Shown: positions 48,310-57,581 of the stretch, in pieces
Layout: every line of letters starts with the position of its first letter
Position numbering within the stretch: position 1 is the first letter of the stretch
Assembly (NCBI GenBank): GCA_963724195.1
Contig: CAVRTQ010000023.1
Coordinates: forward strand, 62,001 to 126,000
Direction of reading: 5' to 3'
Source: Solirubrobacter sp963724195
GTDB taxonomy: Bacteria > Actinomycetota > Thermoleophilia > Solirubrobacterales > Solirubrobacteraceae
Length of the DNA stretch: 64,000 nucleotides
The notes under the pieces: generated by a model
Database searches by the model: none
What the model was told of the DNA's origin: nothing
The model's input: only the letters and a program-made list of their open reading frames with translations
Translations under genes and position numbers: made by a program

Positions 48310-48948
48310 CTAGACCTCCACGACCGGGTTGCGCAGCACGCCGATGCCCTCGATCTCGCACTCGACGACGTCGCCGTGCTTGAGCGAGCGCTTGGGCTCC
48401 ATGAACTCGCCGCAGCCCCAGGGCGTGCCGGTGACGATCACGTCGCCGGGATCGAGCGTGAACGAGTGCGAGCAGAAGCTCACCAGCTCGGCGACGGAGA
48501 AGATCATCTCGCTCGTGCTGGAGTCCTGCACGGTCTCGCCGTTCACGCGCGTGAGCAGCTTGAGGTTCTGCGGGTCGTCGATCTCCACGACGCGCGGGCC
48601 GAGCGGGCAGAACGTGTCCAGGCTCTTGGCCCGCACCCACTGCCCGTCGGCGAACTGCAGGTCGCGCGCGGAGACGTCGTTGGCGATCGTGTAGCCGCTC
48701 ACGACCTTCAGCGCGTCGGCCTCGGACACGTTGCGCGCCGTCTCGCCGATGATCGCCGCGAGCTCGATCTCCCAGTCCACGCGCTCGGTGAGCGCCCGCG
48801 GGATCCTGATCTCCTCGCCGTCGCCGATCAGCGACGTCGTGAACTTGCAGAACACGAGCGGCCGCTTCGGAGGCTCGGCCCCCGACTCGCGCACGTGGTC
48901 CATGTAGTTGAGCCCGATCGCCACGATCTTGCCCGGACGTTCGATCAT
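48310..48948 (-). CDS. Fumarylacetoacetate hydrolase-family enzyme
   Basis: 212 residues. FAH fold: IVAIGLNYMDHVRESGAEPP, acidic metal ligands in VDWEIELAAIIGETARNVSE, then YTIANDVSARDLQFADGQWV and DVIVTGTPWGCGEFM. Family members hydrolyse, isomerise or decarboxylate beta-keto acids and ring-opened aromatic acids with Mg2+. Coupled to the GntR gene (ATGA) and leading the Mo-hydroxylase genes, so it should act on a downstream metabolite of the same pathway. Confidence 0.88.
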   Translation of the reverse strand: MIERPGKIVAIGLNYMDHVRESGAEPPKRPLVFCKFTTSLIGDGEEIRIPRALTERVDWEIELAAIIGETARNVSEADALKVVSGYTIANDVSARDLQFADGQWVRAKSLDTFCPLGPRVVEIDDPQNLKLLTRVNGETVQDSSTSEMIFSVAELVSFCSHSFTLDPGDVIVTGTPWGCGEFMEPKRSLKHGDVVECEIEGIGVLRNPVVEV

Positions 48949-49643
48949 CCGTTCACCGCACTTTCGACGTTCTCCAGATGGCGCAGCATCGCCGCTCTGG
49001 CCTCCTCCGCGTCGCCCGCCGCGATGGCCGCGGCGACCTCCACATGATCCTGCGCGCTTTGCAGGCGCACCTTCGCCAGGCGCCCCGTACGGCGCCGGCT
49101 CGCGATGCCCATGCTGGCCACCGAATCCAGCAACCGGCAGAGCACCGCGTTGTCCGCCGCGCGGGCGATCCGCCCGTGCAGCTCGATGTCGTTCCACATG
49201 AACGCCTCGGCGTCCTCGAGCGCCTCCGGGGAGGCCTCCGCGCAGCGCACCAACTCCGCCGCAGCGGTGGAGTCGATCCGTTCGGCGGCCAGCGCCGCCA
49301 GGCCCGGCTCGACCAGCTTGCGCGCCTCGAACAGCTCGGACAGCCCCGCGTCGCTGAGGCTCAGCACGAGCCCGACCGGCCGCAGCAGCTTCTCCGGCTC
49401 CAGCGAGGACACGTAGGTGCCGTCGCCCTGGCGCATCTCGGCCACGCCGAGCATCGCCAGCGCGCGCAGGGCCTCGCGCAGCGACGAACGGGACACGCCC
49501 ATCGTCGACGCGAGCTCGCGCTCCGGGGGGAGCCGATCGCCCGGCTTCAGCTGTCGCTCCGTGATCAACCCGATCAAACGGGTGGCTATCTGATCGGGCA
49601 GCGGCTCGCGCGTAACTGTGCCGTAGCTAATTGGCCGGACCAC
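48945..49643 (-). CDS. GntR/FadR-type transcriptional regulator
   Basis: 232 residues. Winged helix-turn-helix LPPERELASTMGVSRSSLRE then ALRAL, followed by an FCD ligand domain (FEARKLVEPGLAALAAERID; metal-type Asp/His pattern in FMWNDIELHGRIARA and SAQDHVEVAAAI). First gene of the minus-strand Mo-hydroxylase operon and likely its repressor, released by a carboxylate intermediate. A dyad overlapping its own GTG start suggests autoregulation and control of the divergent ABC transporter. Confidence 0.9.
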   Translation of the reverse strand: MVRPISYGTVTREPLPDQIATRLIGLITERQLKPGDRLPPERELASTMGVSRSSLREALRALAMLGVAEMRQGDGTYVSSLEPEKLLRPVGLVLSLSDAGLSELFEARKLVEPGLAALAAERIDSTAAAELVRCAEASPEALEDAEAFMWNDIELHGRIARAADNAVLCRLLDSVASMGIASRRRTGRLAKVRLQSAQDHVEVAAAIAAGDAEEARAAMLRHLENVESAVNG

Positions 49644-49651
49644 TGGACCAA
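49631..49651. promoter_or_regulatory. GntR-type dyad in divergent promoter
   Basis: Arms TTGGCCG (49631-49637) and GGACCAA (49645-49651), matching at six of seven positions, covering the GntR start codon (49643). TTGG/CCAA half sites are typical of FadR-subfamily operators. It lies 65 bp before the transporter ATPase ATG. Confidence 0.5.
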
Positions 49652-49715
49652 GACCCTAGCAGCGGCGTGACTCCCGCCGTCCGTCCGTATAGGGTTCAAA
49701 CCAGGTGAGGGGTAA

Positions 49716-50457
49716 ATGAGTGACCAGAAACTGGTCGAACTGCGGGGCATCCATAAGTCGTTCGGCGACAACGTCGTCCTGGACGGCGTCGACCTCTTGG
49801 TCGACCGCGGCGAGGTCATCGTGATCGCCGGGCCGTCGGGCTCCGGAAAGTCGACGATGCTGCGCTGCGTCAACGGTCTCGAGATCGCTGACCGTGGCGA
49901 GATCAAGTTCGATGGACGTCCCGTGAAGCCGGGGAAGGGCTTATCGGCGTTGCGGGCGGAGATCGGGTTCGTGTTCCAGCAATTCCACCTCTTTCCGCAC
50001 ATGTCGGTGCTGGACAACATCACGCTGGCACCGATGAAGGTGAAGGGCGTCGCTCGGGATGCGGCGCGCGAACGCGGGCGAGGAGTTGCTCACCCGCGTC
50101 GGGATCGCCGAGAAGGCGCATCAGTTCCCGGCCGAGCTGTCGGGCGGGCAGCAGCAGCGGGTGGCGATCGCGCGTGCGCTCGCCATGGATCCGAAGCTGA
50201 TGCTGTTCGACGAGCCGACTTCGGCGCTGGACCCGGAGATGATCCGGGAAGTGCTCGACGTCATGCGCGACCTCGCTCGCGAGGGCATGACGATGCTGGT
50301 GGTCACGCACGAGATGGGCTTCGCCCGCGAGGTGTGTGACCGACTGGTGTTCATCGACGGTGGCCTGATCGTGGAGGAGGGGCCGCCCGCGGAGTTCTTT
50401 GCCAATGCGCAGTCCGAACGCGCGCGGGAGTTCGTCGACAAGATCATCCACCACTAG
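49716..50457 (+). CDS. Polar amino acid-type ABC transporter ATPase (one frameshift)
   Basis: 246 residues after removing one G near 50079. GlnQ/HisP-type ATPase: Walker A GPSGSGKST, signature AELSGGQQQRVAIARA, Walker B LMLFDEPTSALDPEM, switch His VVTHEMG. ATG preceded by GTGAGGGGT. First gene of a plus-strand import operon (ATPase, binding protein, two permeases) divergent from the Mo-hydroxylase operon, so it may import that pathway's substrate. Confidence 0.9.
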
Positions 50458-50474
50458 GGGGAAGGGCGGAGGAC

Positions 50475-51389
50475 ATGCAGGGTTTGCGTTGGTTGGGTGT
50501 AGCGCTCACAGTGGGCGCGCTGGCATTTGCCGGCTGTGGCGACGATGAGGAGCCTGCGAGCAGCGGGTCGAGTGGAGGGGAGTCCACTCCGGCCGCGACC
50601 GAGGCTCCAGCTGAGAAGTTCGAGGCGTCCACCACCCTGGGCAAGATCCAGGAGAAGGGCGAGATCACGATCGGCGTGAAGTTCGACGTGCCGCCGTTCG
50701 GCGTCAAGAACCCGCAGTCGGGTGAGGTCGAGGGCTTCGACATCGAGATGGGCAAGGCCGTCGCGGCCAAGCTCGGCGTCAAGCCGAAGTTCATCGAGGC
50801 GATCTCGGACAACCGCATCCCGTTCCTCGAGGACGGCACCGCGGACCTGATCCTCTCGACGATGACCATCAACGAGGAACGGGTTGGCCAGATCAACTTC
50901 TCGGACCCCTACTTCATCGCGCGCGGGCGTGTGCTCGTGCCCGGCGACTCGGACATCACGGGCGTCGCGGACCTCGCGGGCAAGAACGTCTGCACGGCGC
51001 TCGGCTCCACGTACGAGGCGAACCTCAAGAAGCAGGCCCCCGAGGCCAAGCTCAAGCTCGTCGACTCCTACTCGGAGTGCCTGGAGCTGATCCAGAACGG
51101 CGCCGTCGACGCGGTCTCGACGGACGACGTGATCCTGACCGGCATGATCATCCAGGACGACACGCTCAAGCTCGTCGGTGACCCGCTCACGCAGGAGCCC
51201 TACGGCGCCGGCATCAAGAAGGACGAGACCGAGGTCACCGAGTTCGTCAACGGTGTCTTCCAGGAGCTCAAGGACAGCGGCAAGTGGGCCGAGCTCCACG
51301 AGCAGTGGATCGGCAAGTACACGGGTGAGACGGCCGAGCCGCCGACGATCACCGTGGACGAAGCCGTCGAGATGGTCAAGAACAACTAG
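50475..51389 (+). CDS. Solute-binding lipoprotein, polar amino acid type
   Basis: 304 residues. Lipobox ALAFAGC near residue 21 followed by a Ser/Gly/Glu linker. Family 3 solute-binding fold: GEITIGVKFDVPPFGVKNPQ, VEGFDIEMGKAVAAKLGV, LILSTMTINEERVGQINFSD, GKNVCTALGSTYEANLKKQA. Captures the ligand for the two permeases downstream. The ligand could be an amino acid or a related nitrogen compound; family 3 proteins also bind opines and organic amines. Confidence 0.92.
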   Translation: MQGLRWLGVALTVGALAFAGCGDDEEPASSGSSGGESTPAATEAPAEKFEASTTLGKIQEKGEITIGVKFDVPPFGVKNPQSGEVEGFDIEMGKAVAAKLGVKPKFIEAISDNRIPFLEDGTADLILSTMTINEERVGQINFSDPYFIARGRVLVPGDSDITGVADLAGKNVCTALGSTYEANLKKQAPEAKLKLVDSYSECLELIQNGAVDAVSTDDVILTGMIIQDDTLKLVGDPLTQEPYGAGIKKDETEVTEFVNGVFQELKDSGKWAELHEQWIGKYTGETAEPPTITVDEAVEMVKNN

Positions 51390-51397
51390 GACGCCGC

Positions 51398-52052
51398 TTG
51401 TTCGACGTCCTCTCCGAGTACTGGCCCGAGTTCCTCTCGGGCTTCTGGGTGACCTGCCGCCTCGTCGCGTTCTCCTTCGTGGTCGCGATGGTGGTGGGCA
51501 CCCTGGTGGCGGCGTTCCGGATCGCGCCCAACAAGTGGCTGCAGCGCCTCGGCGGGCATCTACGTCGAGGTGTTCCGGAACATCCCGCTGCTGGTACTCC
51601 TGTTCATCTCCTACGCCGGCCTGCGCCGCGCGGGGGTGGACATCGGCCCGTGGGTCGCCGGTATCGCCTCTCTGGGGCTGTACACGGCGGCCTACGTGGC
51701 CGAGGCGTTGCGCTCGGGCGTGTTCTCGGTGGGCAAGGGCCAGATCGAGGCGTCGCTCTCGCTCGGCTTCGGCTATCCGGAGACGCTGCGGCGGATCGTG
51801 CTCCCGCAGGCCTTCCGGACGGTCATCCCGCCGCTCGGCTCGATCATCATCGCGATGATCAAGAACTCGGCGATCATCGGCGTGTCCCTGCTCGCCCTGC
51901 CTGACATTCTCAAGCAGGCCCGGATCGTCCAGGCGCGCACGTTCGAGACCGACACGACGTTCTTCTGGGCGGCCGTCGGCTACATCATCCTCACCGGGGC
52001 GGCGACGCTGATCTTCCGGTTCCTCGAAAAGCGCTTCTCGATCGCCCGATGA
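51398..52052 (+). CDS. ABC transporter permease, HisM/GlnP type, 1 (one frameshift)
   Basis: 217 residues after removing one G near 51557 (LGGIYVEVFRNIP). TTG start 9 bp after the binding protein. Five hydrophobic segments; the transporter loop is IEASLSLGFGYPETLRRIVL then PQAFRTVIPP, the EAA motif that contacts the ATPase. Ends overlapping permease 2 by 4 bp (ATGA). Confidence 0.9.
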
Positions 52053-52843
52053 ACTACCTCTTCAACCCGGACAACTGGGAATGGCTGTGGACCGGCAACA
52101 ACGCCCGGTTCATCCTCGAGGGGTTCCTCATCAACCTTCAGATCGCGGTCATCGCGATGATCTTCGCGCTGATCGTCGGCCTGTTGCTCGCGCTCGCGCG
52201 GCTGTCGGTGTTCAAGCCCTTGCGCTGGGTCGCCGGCACGTGGGTCGACGTCTTCCGCAACCTGCCGCTGATCTTCCTGATCCTGTACTTCGCGCTGGGC
52301 CTGCCGTCCTCGTGGAAGCAGGCGTGGGAGGACGCGATGCCGTCCTGGGCGCCCGAGGCCTTCCAGTCCGGGTTGGTGCTCGGCGCCTTCCTCGGGCTCA
52401 TCCTCTACAACAGCGCCGTCCTCGCGGAGATCATGCGCGCGGGCATCCTCTCGCTGCCCAAGGGCCAGGGCGAAGCCGCCTCCGCGTTGGGGATGACGCG
52501 CGTGCAGGCGCTGCGCCACGTGATCCTGCCCCAGGGCCTGCGGCGCATGGTGCCGGCCACGGTCTCGCAGCTGATCACGCTCAACAAGGACACGACGCTC
52601 GTGTCCATCATCGCCATCACCGAGGTGATGCGCCGCGGGCGCATCGTCACCTCCTCGGGCTTCTTCGTGGAAGTCCAGGCCCCGATCCTGCAGGTCTTCA
52701 TCTTCATCGGGTTCCTGTTCGTCGTCGTCAACTACGCGCTCTCCCGGCTGTCCCGCCGCCTGGAGATCCGCGAGCGCAAGATCACGGGCACCAAGCTCAA
52801 GCCCGTGGCCGGCGCCGAAGACGTCGCGGTCGAACCGGTCTGA
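52049..52843 (+). CDS. ABC transporter permease, HisM/GlnP type, 2
   Basis: 264 residues. Membrane segments around FLINLQIAVIAMIFALIVGL and VFIFIGFLFVVVNYALSRL; EAA loop GEAASALGMTRVQALRHVIL then PQGLRRMVPA. Extra hydrophilic residues between segments 2 and 3 (SSWKQAWEDAMPSWAPEAFQ) are unusual for the family. Forms the channel with permease 1. Last gene of the plus-strand operon. Confidence 0.92.
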   Translation: MNYLFNPDNWEWLWTGNNARFILEGFLINLQIAVIAMIFALIVGLLLALARLSVFKPLRWVAGTWVDVFRNLPLIFLILYFALGLPSSWKQAWEDAMPSWAPEAFQSGLVLGAFLGLILYNSAVLAEIMRAGILSLPKGQGEAASALGMTRVQALRHVILPQGLRRMVPATVSQLITLNKDTTLVSIIAITEVMRRGRIVTSSGFFVEVQAPILQVFIFIGFLFVVVNYALSRLSRRLEIRERKITGTKLKPVAGAEDVAVEPV

Positions 52844-52855
52844 CGAAGGGGTGCG

Positions 52856-53923
52856 TTACCCGCCGTAGAGCGCGCGGGCCCCGAGGATGTCCCCGTGACC
52901 CAGGGTGCGCTGGCCCGTGTAGCCGAGCTTGCCCTGGAAGTGCATCGTCAGCTTGCTGCTGTCGTCGAGGTCGCTGAGGCCGATGCTGTGCCCGAACTCG
53001 TGCGCCGCGATGCCCTGGTAGTCGTAGGCGCCGTCGGAGCCCTTGTTCGACCACTTCACATCCGTCGCGAAACGGGTGTCGGTCTCGGTGTAGTCGTCAC
53101 CGATCCACCACACCCAGGTGCAGGCGATGGCGGACGAGCCGCAGGGTCCCTTGGACAGGTCGGCCTTGTCGATGGTGTTGACGCCGTCATTGACGCCCGC
53201 CTTCTTCGTGGTCGTGCCGTCGTAGACCGTGGTGAAGTCGGTCATGTCCTTCAGCGAGCAGTCGGTCACGGTCCGGTCCCACTGCTCATGGGCCTTCTTG
53301 AGCGCGGTGAGGGTGCTGCTGCTCTCGCCGAAGGTCTTGGCGTTCCAACGCCACGTGTACCGGTTCTCCGGCCAGGCGCCGGGGCTCGCGGCGTGCGTCT
53401 TGTCCTTGCAGGCCGACTGGGCGGCTGCGGTGGCGGGGCCGGGGCCCGGGTCCCCGAAGTTCGGATCGCGGCTGGCACGCCCGGCTGTCCGCGGGAGCAC
53501 GCTGGCCAGCAGCTTGGGCAAGGCGCGCTTGAAGATCGCCCGGTAGCGCGTGTCGCGGACTGGGTCGCCGTAGGTCGGGGAGATGATCGACCTGGGTCGC
53601 ACGGTCACCGCGGGGAGCAGCACGACCTTGCCGTCGCTGTCGACCAGGGGCAGGACCGTCATGCTGATCGTCGTCTTGCCCTCGGTGTCGCAGCGCGTGA
53701 TCCGGTAGCCGTCGCCGCTGAGCGGCTCGGTGACCTCGGTGCCGTTCTTGAGGTTGCGGCGGATGGTCTCGCGCACCACCAGGCCACGCGCGGGCACGCA
53801 CGGCTTCACGGCGGCCCGGGCCGGCGGATCGGCCGCGGGTCGTGCCTCGGCGTGCGCACCGGCGATGCCGAGCACTACGGCGGCGGTCACCAGCACAGGA
53901 GCGAAGCATCGGCGCATGCGCAT
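52856..53923 (-). CDS. Secreted matrixin-like zinc metalloprotease
   Basis: 355 residues with a signal peptide (MRMRRCFAPVLVTAAVVLGI then AGAHA). The extended zinc-binding motif HEFGHSIGLSD (HExxHxxGxxD) lies near residue 312, followed by LTMHF as a probable Met-turn, the arrangement of metzincins/matrixins; some family members have Asp instead of His as third ligand. The Cys-containing domain before it is unassigned. Likely an extracellular protease. Convergent with the permease operon, 12 bp apart. Confidence 0.82.
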   Translation of the reverse strand: MRMRRCFAPVLVTAAVVLGIAGAHAEARPAADPPARAAVKPCVPARGLVVRETIRRNLKNGTEVTEPLSGDGYRITRCDTEGKTTISMTVLPLVDSDGKVVLLPAVTVRPRSIISPTYGDPVRDTRYRAIFKRALPKLLASVLPRTAGRASRDPNFGDPGPGPATAAAQSACKDKTHAASPGAWPENRYTWRWNAKTFGESSSTLTALKKAHEQWDRTVTDCSLKDMTDFTTVYDGTTTKKAGVNDGVNTIDKADLSKGPCGSSAIACTWVWWIGDDYTETDTRFATDVKWSNKGSDGAYDYQGIAAHEFGHSIGLSDLDDSSKLTMHFQGKLGYTGQRTLGHGDILGARALYGG

Positions 53924-54061
53924 GCGACGAGAGTTTCGCGGAGCGGATGGGCGTCCGTCCACCGTGCACACACGTGTCTCGAACGTTCGCGTGTTCCTAA
54001 TCTGACCATTGTTGACCGGATCACCAAGCGCGACCTGCCCGCGCAGTCATGTGCCGAGGCG

Positions 54062-54629
54062 TCAGGCGCGGTGCGCCGGCTGGGAGGTCGCGTCGTGGCG
54101 CACCAGCGCGGCCTGGAGCTCACGGATGATCGTGCCCTGCAGCCCTGAAGCCAGCAGCCCCGGCCCGAGGGGGCCGGAGGTGTTCTGGCCGAGGGGAGGA
54201 AGCTGTCCCAGCGCGGCCGCGACCGACGCGGACATGTGGCTGCAGTTGCCACTCGATCTCCGCGGCGATGGCGACGGGTGGATCGGGCGCGGCGAGGCCC
54301 GCCGCCTTGGCGGCGTACGCGGCGGCACCGAGCGCGTGCGCCCCCATGTGGGCCACCGCCGCGGCCTGTCCCGCCGCGCGCGCGGCGGCGATCGCGGGCG
54401 GAGCGTTCACGTCACGCGCAGCGCCGCCACCGACGAACCGCCGGCGAATCTCCTCGGCGACGTCCAGCTCGCCTCGAGCGAACGCTCGGGCGCGCGCGAT
54501 GGCGTCCCGCGGGCGGCGATCGTGCGGCGCCTCCGCCTCGAACACCCACAGCACCCGCTCGGCGCAGTCTGCCGCCCACGCCGCTGCGAGCCGGCGATCG
54601 CGTTCGCTCAGCGTCTGCGGAGATCTCAT
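54062..54629 (-). CDS. Imm5-like putative immunity protein (one frameshift)
   Basis: 188 residues after removing one base near 54243. All-helical and Ala/Arg-rich: RRLAAAWAADCAERVLWVFE, DRRPRDAIARARAFARGELD, ARAAGQAAAVAHMGAHALGA then AAYAAKAAGLA. This pattern matches the putative immunity protein family Imm-5 of polymorphic toxin systems, assigned by eye. No toxin gene is beside it in this window, so it may be an orphan. Confidence 0.6.
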
Positions 54630-54703
54630 GGCGACATGCTCCCAGCGCTCGCCCGCGTCGCGCGACGTCGGGGCGACAGGCTGACGCTGTGCGCGAACGG
54701 GCG

Positions 54704-54856
54704 CTACTGGCGAGAAACCACCCGGTGTTGGACTGCCGGCAGATCGTCGAACGCGTGACTGTCGGTGGTGATCAGGACGCGTGCCGTCGCGCGCGCGGTG
54801 GCGGCGATCAGGAGATCGTGAGCACCGCGCGGGCGGCCGGTACTACGCCGTAAGGC
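54704..54856 (-). pseudogene. PIN-domain toxin C-terminal remnant
   Basis: About 50 codons ending at TAG 54704-54706 and reading GAHDLLIAATARATARVLIT, then TDSHAFDDLPAVQHRVVSRQ. This is the end of a VapC-like PIN domain: a hydrophobic helix with Asp, then the TTDSHAFDDL acidic motif. No start and no N-terminal half; the frame upstream runs into the remains of a GlxA-type regulator. A decayed toxin of a VapBC-type module is the best reading. Confidence 0.55.
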
Positions 54857-55862
54857 ACGCCGTCGCGCCGCCGTGATCGTTCAACGGCGGCGCGACAGCA
54901 ACGTCGCGTCGTGCCGGTGCCGAAGTGGCGACGGTGCTCGCCGGGGGTTGTGCCGAGTCGGCGCTGGAAGGCGCGGTTCATCGTTTCGGGTGTGCCGAAT
55001 CCGCACGTGTGGCCACGAGGTCGATCGAGGCGTGCGTGCTTTCCAGAAGGCGGCAGGCAGCTTCGAGCGGCGCTGCGTCGACATGGTCGGCTGGCGTCGT
55101 GCCGACTTCGGCCTTGAACACCCAGCAGAAGCCGCTCGGAGAGGTTGACGTGAGTGGCCAGGGCGGGGATCGACAGATCGTCGGCAGGTGCGTCAGGGAC
55201 CAGGACAGGAGGTCGCGGATCGTGCCGTGGCGGCGGTCTGGGCGGCGAGCAGGGCGGAGAACTGTGCTTGACCGCCGGTTCGACGGAGGTAGACGACGAG
55301 CTGACGCGCGACGGTCGCAGCGGCTTGCGGCCGTGATCGTCGGCGATCAGCGCCAGCGCAGGTCGATGCCGGCCGTGACTCCGGCCGAGGACCAGACGTT
55401 GCCGTCGTGGACGTAGATCGCGTCGGGGTCCACCGTGACTTGCGGGTAGCGGCGTTGCAGGAGCTCGCATTCAGCCCAATGCGTGGTCGCTCGGCGTCCG
55501 TCCAGCAGGCCAGCGCTCGCCAACAGGAACGCGCCGGAGCAGACCGAGGTGACCCGACGCGCGTCGGTGGCCAGGCGGCGCACGTGAGACACCAACTCGG
55601 CGTCGCCGGCAGCGTCGTCCATGTCCGCTCCGCCCGCGACGACGAGCGTGTCGATCGGTCCGTGAACCTCGGCGATCGACGTGGTCGCGAACAGCAGGCC
55701 GCAGCTCGCCAGAACCGGCTCGCCTGCCCGGCTGACCACATGGGTGCGGTACGCCACGGCGGGCAGGAAGCGCGAGGCGCTCGAGAACACTTCCAGCGGA
55801 CCGGTGACGTCGAGGATCTGCGCGGCCGGAAACGTGACGATCACGATCTCGGGTCCGACCAT
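54808..55862 (-). pseudogene. GlxA-type regulator (DJ-1/PfpI plus AraC), broken
   Basis: The first 170 residues are clean: IVIVTFPAAQILDVTGPLEV, ADMDDAAGDAELV, and the pseudo-catalytic VCSGAFLLASAGLL with TTHWAECELL, a DJ-1/PfpI amidotransferase-like sensor. After about 55350 the frame changes several times, yet AraC-type pieces persist: IPALATHVNLSER, WVFKAEVGTTPADHVDAA, TCGFGTPETMNRAFQRRLGT. So the gene encoded a GlxA-like transcription activator of about 320 residues and now carries at least four shifts. It could be sequencing error or real decay. Overlaps the PIN remnant at its 3-prime end. Confidence 0.7.
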
Positions 55863-55957
55863 CGTTGACGGAGTCTCTCACCTGGCGGCGCGCCGATGGC
55901 CGATTTCGTCAACAACGTGTCCTGGTGCGGGGCTCGCAGTGAGCGGATGCTCAAACA

Positions 55958-57581
55958 GTGCACACGCTCCCCACCATCCCAGCCGTGCTGGGCACGCTCG
56001 CCGCCTTCGGTCTGATCGCCGGGACATCAGCGCCGCCGGCGCGGGCGGCCGACCGCTCGGGCGGGTTCGCGCGTCAGCTCGATGAGGACCGCTGGCGGGC
56101 GGCGTACGAGGTCCCGGGCGTCGCGGTCGCGCTGGTCGCGACGGGCACGTGACGTGGTCGAAGGGCTACGGGCGAGCGGACACGTCGCGCGGCGTGCCGG
56201 TCACCCCGGACACCGTCTTCGAGGTCGGCTCGATCTCCAAGCCCGTCACGGCCTGGGGTGTCATGCGACTCGTGCAGCAGGGCAAGCTCGACCTCGACGC
56301 ACCCGTCGACGGTACCTGACGCGCTGGCACCTTCCGCCCGCGCCGTTCGACGCCGACGGCGTCACGATCCGGCGGCTGCTGAGCCACTCAGCGGGCCTGA
56401 ACTCGCAGGACTACTCGCCGATCGCGACGCGACCGCTGCCCACGCTGGAGCAGTCGTTGTCCGGTGAGAGCGGCGGCGTGAACGCGCGGCGCGGTTCGGA
56501 CGACGTGCGCATCACGATGACGCCCGGCGAGCAACGCAGCTACTCCAACGGCGGCTACACGCTGCTGCAGCTCGCGATCGAGGAGGTGACCGGCGAGACG
56601 TTCGCCCGGTACATGCAGCGTGAAGTACTGGACCCGCTGGGCATGAAGCACAGCAGCTTCAGGTGGCGAACGGACCAGCACTCGGGGACCGCGATCGGTC
56701 ACGACACCGACGGGCGACCGGTGCCGCCCTCCGCATTGACCGAGCAGGCGGCAGGCGGTCTGCATACGACCGTCGAGGACCTGGCGGTCTTCGCCGCGGC
56801 CGGCATGACCGGCCCGCGCGGTGAGCCGGCCGGACGCGGCGTGCTCACGCCCGACAGCGTCGGTGCGCTGTTCACCGCGCAGCGTCTACCCGATGGATCG
56901 ACGACGAGTTTGGGCTATGAAGTTCAGACCCTGCCCGACGGCACATACGCGGCCGGGCATGGCGGCAAGAACGTCGGTTGGCGCGCGGAGTTCCTGACGC
57001 TGCCGGGGCGCCGCGAAGGCATCGTCGTACTGACCAACAGCGACCGCATGGACGGGATCCTCGGACTTACCGAACAGGCCTGGGGAGACTGGCTGGGCAC
57101 CGGGCCGCCGATGACCAGCCGGATGCAACAGTCCACCCTTCAACCGCTCTACTCACTGCTGATCATCATCACGTGCGTCCTGCTGCTGGCCTCGTCGATC
57201 TGCCTGGCGCTCGCTTGGGGACGCCCGCGGACAAGGCGCCGGCAGTGGCTCTGGCGCCGGCCACGCCAAGCCGGTGCCGTCCGCTTGGCGGCGCGCGGCG
57301 TCTTGACGGCAGCGGCGTTGACCGCCGCTGGAATATGGACATTGCTGCCACTGCGCGAGCAGTTGGCCACCATCACCCCGGTCCGAGTGACGCTGCTCAC
57401 GGCTGCGGTCCTGCTGTTCTCCGTCGTGCTCACGGCCATCGCCATGACCCGCCGCGGGTCGGATCTTGCTGTTCAGCGTGGGAACGCGCGGAGTGCGACG
57501 GTGGCGATCGCTTCGAGTGCCTCGCGGGTCCCGCCGTCGCGGGCCTGTGAGGACATCCCCGCGAGCACGGCCTGGATGTAG
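55958..57581 (+). CDS. Membrane-anchored serine beta-lactamase-like protein (two frameshifts)
   Basis: About 541 residues if single-base losses near 56150 and 56315 are repaired. Signal peptide at MHTLPTIPAVLGTLAAFGLI. Penicillin-binding/beta-lactamase fold: SxxK in FEVGSISKPVTAWGVM, YxN in QRSYSNGGYTLLQLAIE, and HGG in YAAGHGGKNVGWRAEF. Three hydrophobic C-terminal segments (LYSLLIIITCVLLLASSICL, VRLAARGVLTAAALTAAGIW, TLLTAAVLLFSVVLTAI) anchor it in the membrane. The last about 30 residues run into the antisense TetR gene and may be an artefact of a lost stop. Probable peptide or ester hydrolase. Confidence 0.75.

Noticed and set aside
50060..50090. Programmed ribosomal frameshifting in the ABC ATPase and permease genes
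   Set aside because: No slippery heptamer with downstream structure; a single extra G explains each case and similar errors occur in unrelated genes.
54704..54856. Imm5-like gene and PIN remnant as one toxin-immunity pair
   Set aside because: Imm5-type immunity proteins are not known partners of PIN-domain toxins, and the PIN piece lacks its N-terminal half.
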